Shown piece by piece: positions 59,176 through 64,000 of a stretch of 64,000 nucleotides of DNA. The position numbers and the translations under genes were made by a program. The DNA comes from DATJLY01 sp035532935 (GTDB taxonomy: Bacteria; Pseudomonadota; Alphaproteobacteria; ATCC43930; CGMCC-115725): positions 5,329-69,328 of the forward strand of contig DATKQE010000030.1 of assembly GCA_035532935.1 (NCBI GenBank). Reading direction: 5' to 3'. The first letter of the stretch is position 1. Each line of letters starts with the position of its first letter. The notes beneath the pieces are model-generated. The model had not been told where the DNA came from. It saw only the letters and a program-made list of their open reading frames with translations, and made no database searches.

Positions 59176-60390
59176 ATGGCCGAGTTGCGGGTCGAGCTTC
59201 TGGTCGTGGGTGGCGGTCTTGCCGGCATGGCGCTGGCGGCTTCCTGTGCCGGGGCCGGGATCGAGACCGCGCTGGTCGATCGCGAGGATCCGGCGCGGAT
59301 GCAGGACGCGGCCTTCGACGGCCGCACCACCGCGCTCGCCTATGGCTCGCAGCGCGTGCTCGCCGCGATCGGCCTATGGCCCGCGCTCGCCGCCGACGCC
59401 GAGCCCATTCTCGAGATCCGGGTCGCCGATGGCGAGTCACGGCTTCACGTGCATTACGACCATCGCCTCGCCGGCGACCATCCGCTCGGCTTCATCGTCG
59501 AGAACCGCGTGCTGCGGCGCGCGCTGCTCGGCCATATCGCGACCCTGCCGGCGCTGCGCCATCTGGCGCCGCTCGCGGTCCGCGGCGTTGCCTATGGCGC
59601 CGACTTCGCCGAGGCGGAGCTTGGCGACGGGCGGCGCATCCGCGCGGCGCTGGTGGCGGCGGCGGACGGACGGACATCGCCGCTGCGCGCGGCTGCCGGC
59701 ATTCCCGCCTTGAGCTGGTCCTATCCGCAGACCGGCATCGTCTGCACCGTGCGCCACGCCGAGCCGCATCGCGGCATCGCGATCGAGCATTTCCTGCCGG
59801 CGGGACCCTTTGCCATCCTGCCGATGACCGGGCGGCGTTCGTCGATCGTGTGGACCGAGCGCGCCGCGCTGGCGCCGGCGCTGCTGGCGCTCGACGACGC
59901 GTCGTTCCAGGCCGAGCTGGCCCGCCGCTTCGGCGATCATTGGGGCGCGCTCGAGGTGGTGGGGCCGCGCTGGTCCTATCCCTTGTCGTTCCTGCATGCA
60001 GCGCGCTATGGCGGGCCGCGCCTGGCGCTCGTCGGCGAGGCGGCGCATGTGATCCATCCGATCGCGGGGCAGGGGCTCAATCTCGGCATCCGCGACGCGG
60101 CGGCGCTGGCCGAGATCGTCGTCGATGCGCGCCGGCTCGGGCTCGACATCGGCGCCGGCACGGCGATCGAACGCTACGAGCGCTGGCGCCGCGCCGACGC
60201 GGTTCTCCTGGGTGTGGTCACCGACGGGCTCAACCGGCTGTTCTCGAACGCGCTGCCGCCGCTGCGGCTGGCGCGCGATCTCGGCCTCGCCGCGGTCGAC
60301 CGGATGACGCCGCTGAAGCGCCTGTTCATGCAGCATGCGATGGGCACGATCGGCACGCTGCCGCGCCTCGCTCGCGGCGAGCGGCTTTAG
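59176..60390 (+). CDS. UbiH/UbiF/COQ6 family FAD-dependent hydroxylase
   Basis: 404 residues from ATG 59176. The FAD-binding motif is LLVVGGGLAGMALAASCAGA (GxGxxG). The second FAD motif is LALVGEAAHVIHPIAGQGLN followed by LGIRDAAALAEIV, with Glu replacing the usual Asp of GDAAH. DGRTTALAYGSQRVLAAIGL fits ubiquinone hydroxylases. It adds a hydroxyl to the quinone ring in ubiquinone synthesis; which carbon is unclear. It converges with pyrF eight bases away. Confidence 0.88.
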   Translation: MAELRVELLVVGGGLAGMALAASCAGAGIETALVDREDPARMQDAAFDGRTTALAYGSQRVLAAIGLWPALAADAEPILEIRVADGESRLHVHYDHRLAGDHPLGFIVENRVLRRALLGHIATLPALRHLAPLAVRGVAYGADFAEAELGDGRRIRAALVAAADGRTSPLRAAAGIPALSWSYPQTGIVCTVRHAEPHRGIAIEHFLPAGPFAILPMTGRRSSIVWTERAALAPALLALDDASFQAELARRFGDHWGALEVVGPRWSYPLSFLHAARYGGPRLALVGEAAHVIHPIAGQGLNLGIRDAAALAEIVVDARRLGLDIGAGTAIERYERWRRADAVLLGVVTDGLNRLFSNALPPLRLARDLGLAAVDRMTPLKRLFMQHAMGTIGTLPRLARGERL

Positions 60391-60397
60391 CGCGCCG

Positions 60398-61114
60398 CTA
60401 TGCGCCGAACACGGTGGCGATGCGGCGCTGGATGTCGTCGGCCGCGCGTTTCGGGTCGGCGGCGTTGCGGATCGGGCGGCCGACGACGATGTAGTCCGCC
60501 CCGGCGCGGAACGCGTCCTCGACATCGACGGTGCGCTTCTGGTCGTCGACATTGGCCACCGGCCGGATGCCGGGCACGACGACGAGAAAATTTTCGCCCA
60601 AATATTCGCGCAGCCGGGCGGCCTCGAGACCCGAGGAAATGACGCCGTCGCAGCCGATTTCGAGCGCCCGCCTGGCGCGCGACAGCACCAGTTTCTCGAC
60701 CTCCACCGTGAAGCCGAGATCGTCGAGATCGCCCTGGTCGAGACTGGTCAGCACGGTCACGGCGAGGATCTTGAGATCGCCCTTCTCGCGGCAGGCGGCA
60801 CGCAGGATCGCGTCGTTGCCGTGGACGGTGGCGAAGGTCGCGCCCTTGCCGCGCAACTGCCGCACCGCGCCGGCGACGGTTTCCGGCACGTCGAAGAATT
60901 TGAGATCGGCGAATGCCTTCTTGCCGCGCGCGGCGAGCCATTGCAGCAGGCCGAAATAACCGTCGGCCATGAACAGTTCGAGGCCGAGCTTGTAGAAGGC
61001 GACGCTGTCGCCGAGCGTCGTGACGAGACGCTGCGCCGCGCCCGCGTCGGCGACGTCGAGCGCCAGGATCAGGCGTTCATTCGCCGGTATGTTCTTGGTC
61101 GACAGCATGGCCAT
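60398..61114 (-). CDS. pyrF: Orotidine 5'-phosphate decarboxylase
   Basis: 238 residues. TIM barrel with the catalytic lysine block KKAFADLKFFDVPETVAGAV (DxKxxD), ILALDVADAGAAQRLV at the start and VVPGIRPVANVDDQKR near the end. It makes UMP, the last step of de novo pyrimidine synthesis. Last gene of a five-gene minus-strand operon, eight bases after the DUF971 stop. Confidence 0.95.
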   Translation of the reverse strand: MAMLSTKNIPANERLILALDVADAGAAQRLVTTLGDSVAFYKLGLELFMADGYFGLLQWLAARGKKAFADLKFFDVPETVAGAVRQLRGKGATFATVHGNDAILRAACREKGDLKILAVTVLTSLDQGDLDDLGFTVEVEKLVLSRARRALEIGCDGVISSGLEAARLREYLGENFLVVVPGIRPVANVDDQKRTVDVEDAFRAGADYIVVGRPIRNAADPKRAADDIQRRIATVFGA

Positions 61115-61122
61115 GATCCGCC

Positions 61123-61509
61123 CTAGCGTGCCCGCTCCGGCTCGCGCGCGAGGCCGGCGCGGGCCAGGGCAGCGAGATATTCCGGCCAGCGCCGTCCCTG
61201 CTCGCGCCCCAATTCGTAGAGATAGGTCCAGGAAAAGATGCCGGTGTCGTGCAGATCGTCGAACACGATGCGCACGGCGTAGTTGCCGACGGGCTCGAGC
61301 CGCAGGATGCCGACATGGGCGCGGCCCGCGACCACCTGCTTCTGCCCCGGTCCGTGGCCCTGGACCTCGGCCGAGGGGCTCTCGACGCGGAGATATTCGG
61401 CCGGCAGGCGGAAGGACGCGCCGTCGTCGAAATCGATCTCGAGCGCCTTTTCTTTCGTCTTGAGACGCAGCTCGACCGGCCAGCGGTCGGTGCCGAGTCC
61501 GGCGCTCAT
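61123..61509 (-). CDS. DUF971 protein
   Basis: 128 residues. The DUF971 (GBBH-like N-terminal) pattern is clear: WPVELRLKTKEKALEIDFDD, GASFRLPAEYLRVESPSAEV, GNYAVRIVFDDLHDTGIFSW, then TYLYELGREQGRRWPEYLAA. Small, cytoplasmic and acidic-basic mixed; metal- or FeS-scaffold roles have been suggested for relatives but are not settled. Its start overlaps the Trm112 stop by four bases. Confidence 0.9.
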   Translation of the reverse strand: MSAGLGTDRWPVELRLKTKEKALEIDFDDGASFRLPAEYLRVESPSAEVQGHGPGQKQVVAGRAHVGILRLEPVGNYAVRIVFDDLHDTGIFSWTYLYELGREQGRRWPEYLAALARAGLAREPERAR

Positions 61510-61739
61510 CGCGCCGCGCCCGGTGGCGCGTGCAGCCGCGCCTTTTCCTCCTCGGTGAGCGCGCGCGCCTCGTCCACCAGCATGATCGGGATGCCGTCGC
61601 GGATGGGATAGGCGAGCCCGGCCTGGAGGCTCACCAGTTCCTGCGCCGCGCGGTCATAGCGCAGCGGCCCCTTGGTCAAGGGGCAGACCAGGATCTCGAG
61701 CAGCTTGGGATCGACCGCGGGACCGGATGCTTCGTTCAT
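61506..61739 (-). CDS. Trm112/YcaR family small protein
   Basis: 77 residues from ATG 61739. DPKLLEILVCPLTKGPLRYD, then AYPIRDGIPIMLVDEARALT matches the Trm112 domain. The zinc-type cysteines are mostly lost, with only the CP of LVCPLTKGP left, as in many bacterial members. These proteins may stabilise methyltransferases or serve general quality control; the true job in bacteria is unresolved. Eight bases after the LON-domain stop. Confidence 0.9.
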   Translation of the reverse strand: MNEASGPAVDPKLLEILVCPLTKGPLRYDRAAQELVSLQAGLAYPIRDGIPIMLVDEARALTEEEKARLHAPPGAAR

Positions 61740-61747
61740 GGCAGCTC

Positions 61748-62404
61748 TCAGTGGCGCGCGCCGTCGCCCTCGCCGCCGCTCATGGCCGACATCTCCATGA
61801 GCGTGATGAGGAGCTTGGCGCGTTCGGTGCCGGTGGCGGCCTCGAGCAGCGCCTGCTTCTCGCTCGGCGCGAACGGGCACAGCATGGACAGCGAGGTGAC
61901 GAGGCGGTCGGCCGGCGCCGCGGCGATGGCGGCAAGATCGGCGGTGATGCTGTGGTGGCGGAAAAACGGCTTGAGCGCCGCCACCAGCCGGTCGCGGTCG
62001 AGTTCGGTCGTGCCGGCGGCGAGGTCGCCGTGATACCGGCTCCAATCGGCGGCGACGATGCGGAACAGCTCATGGCGCGGCGGCTCGGCGGCGATGTCGA
62101 AGCGGGCGCCGCCGACGAGCGTGATGTGATAGCGCCCGTCGTCGGTCTCGCGGAACTCGGCGATGCGGCCCGTGCAGCCGGTGCGGTAGAGCGGCGGGTC
62201 GCCGGCATCGCCCTGTCCGTCCTGGGGCTGGATCATGCCGACCATCCGGCCGTGGCCCAGGGCATGGCGGGTCATGGCGAGATAGCGCGGCTCGAAGATG
62301 TTGAGCGGCAGCCGGCCGCGCGGCAGCAGCAGCACGCCGGTCAAGGGAAACACCGGCAGGAGCGCCGGCAGATCGGCAATGGCGGGATCGAACGGTCCCG
62401 GCAT
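61748..62404 (-). CDS. LON peptidase substrate-binding domain protein
   Basis: 218 residues. It has only the LON N-terminal domain (PF02190): LPALLPVFPLTGVLLLPRGR, LPLNIFEPRYLAMTRHALGH, GCTGRIAEFRETDDGRYHIT, then LVGGARFDIAAEP. No AAA or protease domain is present. Stand-alone LON-domain proteins are common beside trx in alphaproteobacteria. Its ATG overlaps the thioredoxin stop by one base (TGATG). Confidence 0.9.
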   Translation of the reverse strand: MPGPFDPAIADLPALLPVFPLTGVLLLPRGRLPLNIFEPRYLAMTRHALGHGRMVGMIQPQDGQGDAGDPPLYRTGCTGRIAEFRETDDGRYHITLVGGARFDIAAEPPRHELFRIVAADWSRYHGDLAAGTTELDRDRLVAALKPFFRHHSITADLAAIAAAPADRLVTSLSMLCPFAPSEKQALLEAATGTERAKLLITLMEMSAMSGGEGDGARH

Positions 62405-63321
62405 CACGAGAACAGGATCGCGGACAGCCGGCGCCGCGCCGCCACCGTGATCGGATCGGCGAGCCCGATCGCCTCGAAGAATTTGAGGAGCTGCTTGCGC
62501 GCCGCCTGCTCGTTCCATTCCCGATCGCGCCGCACCAGATCGAGGAGCTGATCGATCGCCGCCTCGCGCTCTCCGGCGGCGAAGAGCGCGCCGGCGAGGT
62601 CGTAGCGCGCCTCGTTGTCCTTGGGGTCGCGCTCCAATCGCGCCTTGAGCTCGCCGACCTTGCCCGCCGCCTTGCCGCCGGCCTCGGCCAGCTCCAGCGC
62701 CGCGCGGGCCGCGGCGACCTCGGCATGGCTCGCGAGCTCCTTGGGCGCACGGTCGAGCAACTGCTTCGCCTTGGCCAGGTCCTTGCGCGCGACCGCGGCG
62801 CGCACCAGGCCGGCGATCGCGTCGGCATTGCCCGGGTCGTGCTGCAGCACCTGGGTATAGATGTTGGTGGCGCGGGCATGGTCGCCGGCGGCGACCGCCT
62901 CCTTGGCGAGCGCCACCGCCTCGGCCACCGGGTCGGGACCCGCCGCCGCGCCGGCGAGCCGCGTCACGAACTGCTTCACCTGGCTCTCGGGCACCGCGCC
63001 GACGAAGCCGTCCACCGGCCTGCCGTCCTTGAAGGCATAGACTGCCGGGATCGACTGGATGCGCATCTGCTGCGCCAGCTCGGGGTTCTCGTCGATGTTG
63101 ATCTTGACCAGCCGGACCTTGCCGCGCGCGTCGCGCACCGCCTTTTCGATGGTGGGGCCGAGCTGTTTGCACGGGCCGCACCACGGGGCCCAGAAATCGA
63201 CGACCACCGCCGCCTCGTGCGAGGCGTCGACCACGTCGGCCATGAAGGTCGCGGTTGACCCGTTCTTGATGACGGTGGCGCCGTCCGCAGACGCGGCAGC
63301 AGCGCCGATGATCGGTTCCAT
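62404..63321 (-). CDS. CnoX-like thioredoxin-TPR protein
   Basis: 305 residues from ATG 63321. Thioredoxin domain (about 25-125) with the active site VVVDFWAPWCGPCKQLGPTI (Cys48, Cys51). The C-terminal two-thirds are TPR-like helices (DHARATNIYTQVLQHDPGNA, PKDNEARYDLAGALFAAGER) ending in the FFEAIGLADPITVAARRRLS block. This is the CnoX (YbbN) architecture, a redox holdase that hands clients to GroEL; the CGPC pair means it can also reduce disulphides, as in Caulobacter CnoX. First intact gene of the operon that ends at pyrF. Confidence 0.9.
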   Translation of the reverse strand: MEPIIGAAAASADGATVIKNGSTATFMADVVDASHEAAVVVDFWAPWCGPCKQLGPTIEKAVRDARGKVRLVKINIDENPELAQQMRIQSIPAVYAFKDGRPVDGFVGAVPESQVKQFVTRLAGAAAGPDPVAEAVALAKEAVAAGDHARATNIYTQVLQHDPGNADAIAGLVRAAVARKDLAKAKQLLDRAPKELASHAEVAAARAALELAEAGGKAAGKVGELKARLERDPKDNEARYDLAGALFAAGEREAAIDQLLDLVRRDREWNEQAARKQLLKFFEAIGLADPITVAARRRLSAILFS

Positions 63322-63340
63322 GGGGCGCAATTCCCTGAAT

Positions 63341-63478
63341 TCAGACCCCTAGAACATGGCGGGGCGCGCGCGCTCTGGCAAGCGCCCTCGGGCCGGTTTT
63401 CACGCCGGCGCGGCGCGGCGCGTGGCGGATGCCGAGCGCATCGAGCCGCGCGAACAGCGCCTCGGGCGTGGCGGACAT
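63341..63478 (-). pseudogene. 5' remnant of prolyl-tRNA deacylase ProX/YbaK
   Basis: ATG 63478 starts MSATPEALFARLDALGIRHA, the typical N-terminus of alphaproteobacterial prolyl-tRNA editing proteins. After about 20 codons the sequence loses similarity (APRRAGVKTGPRALARARAP) and stops at 45 codons, against about 170 for the whole protein. A deletion has joined its start to the trx upstream region. ProX commonly sits next to trx in alphaproteobacteria. Confidence 0.7.
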
Positions 63479-63497
63479 CGCGGCCCGCCCTGCCGCC

Positions 63498-63824
63498 TCA
63501 GCGCACGGTCGCGCCGTAGCACGCCGTGGCGGCTCTGGACGCCGTGGCGAAGACCGCCTTGTCGGCGGGGCCGAGCCCGCTTGCGCCCGAGGCGGCGAGC
63601 GCCGCGTCGGCGTGGCGCCAATCGGCCCAGGCGATGGTCTGCTGCACCCGCCCGACATAGCAGCGGCAGAAGGCCGGCGATGCCGCCGGCGGCACGTCCT
63701 CGCGCGCGGCGCAGGAAGCGGCAATGCCGCGCAATGCGGCGGCGGGATAATCCGCCGCCCGGGCCGCGACGACACCGGCCATCGCCGGCGCCGCCGCCAG
63801 GACAATGCGCACCCCCAAGCCCAT
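63498..63824 (-). CDS. Small secreted Cys-containing protein of unknown function
   Basis: 108 residues from ATG 63824 behind GGGAGGACGCGG. Signal peptide MGLGVRIVLAAAPAMAGVVA, cleavage near ARAA. The mature part has four cysteines (IAASCAARED, FCRCYVGRVQ, TACYGATVR), enough for two disulphides. Its helical pattern, with PAFCRCYVGRVQQTIAWADW, recurs in small periplasmic alphaproteobacterial proteins I cannot name. It lies 19 bases upstream of the proX remnant. Confidence 0.7.
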   Translation of the reverse strand: MGLGVRIVLAAAPAMAGVVAARAADYPAAALRGIAASCAAREDVPPAASPAFCRCYVGRVQQTIAWADWRHADAALAASGASGLGPADKAVFATASRAATACYGATVR

Positions 63825-63924
63825 CCGCGTCCTCCCTTCGCCCGCACCGCGGGGTGCGGACCCTAGCCCGGCCCTCCGCCCTTGCAAACGCGCCGGCCGC
63901 TTGTATCATGCGCGGCCTCGGAGC

Positions 63925-63999
63925 GCGGGCGTAGCTCAGGGGTAGAGCACAACCTTGCCAAGGTTGGGGTCGAGGGTTCGAATCCCTTCGCCCGCTCCA
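63925..63999 (+). tRNA. tRNA-Gly (GCC)
   Basis: Cloverleaf with acceptor arms GCGGGCG (63925-63931) and CGCCCGC (63989-63995), D arm GTAGCTCAGGGGTAGAGC, anticodon loop TTGCCAA giving anticodon GCC, T arm GAGGGTTCGAATCCC, and encoded CCA at 63997-63999. Reads GGC/GGU codons. Confidence 0.97.
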
Positions 64000-64000
64000 A

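Noticed and set aside
1..64000. CRISPR array, prophage or insertion sequence
   Set aside because: No regularly spaced repeats, integrase or transposase genes were found. The decayed genes are better explained by deletions.

Overview
This is a high-GC (roughly 68-70% by eye) chromosomal segment from an alphaproteobacterium. The clearest marker is a GcrA-type cell-cycle regulator (7829-8170). PtsP of the nitrogen PTS, RpoH with its RpoH box, and UbiG and UbiH-like ubiquinone genes fit this. I cannot name a genus. Gene density is high, and many stops and starts overlap (TGATG or ATGA), so most genes sit in translationally coupled operons. No phage, insertion sequence or CRISPR array is visible.

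Layout. 0-8.2 kb: the 3' end of alkB, then a minus-strand set (RodZ-like, ptsP, flavin oxidoreductase, lysC), then plus-strand ubiG, a two-domain cold-shock protein and gcrA. 8.2-20 kb: MmgE/PrpD and PAS-domain genes, then a long minus-strand catabolic/transport operon. It runs acyl-CoA-dehydrogenase-like flavoprotein, decayed livK copy, intact livK, livHMGF, ACMSD-like amidohydrolase, unknown protein. A paralogous flavoprotein diverges from it. 20-26 kb: a PBP1A-type penicillin-binding protein, an ArsB/NhaD-type permease, rpoH and two unknown genes.

26-32 kb holds the most intriguing locus. Two divergent operons carry GTP cyclohydrolase II, a CDP-alcohol phosphatidyltransferase, a RibD-type reductase without its deaminase, a medium-chain dehydrogenase, a divergent 6-pyruvoyl-tetrahydropterin-synthase homologue, a glycosyltransferase and a methyltransferase. 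Together they look like a pathway from GTP to an unknown modified pyrimidine or pterin. A response regulator follows.

32-50 kb is accessory metabolism. It includes a CoA-binding ligase-like protein, exonuclease III, an orphan NMT1-type binding protein, a PaaA-like diiron protein with an unknown partner and an SDR, and a patatin. A MetE-like zinc methyltransferase, a GFA enzyme, two luciferase-like monooxygenases flanking an alpha/beta hydrolase, and an iron-type ABC transporter downstream of a NicX/M29-like metalloenzyme follow.

50-64 kb returns to housekeeping: YbhB, a C26 amidohydrolase, LolA, FtsK, an aminotransferase, AmtB, a UbiH-like hydroxylase, and an operon of CnoX-like thioredoxin, LON-domain protein, Trm112, DUF971 and pyrF. 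The window ends with tRNA-Gly(GCC). Three decayed loci (livK copy, alkA 3' end, proX 5' end) show recent gene loss. A candidate structured RNA lies upstream of ybhB.
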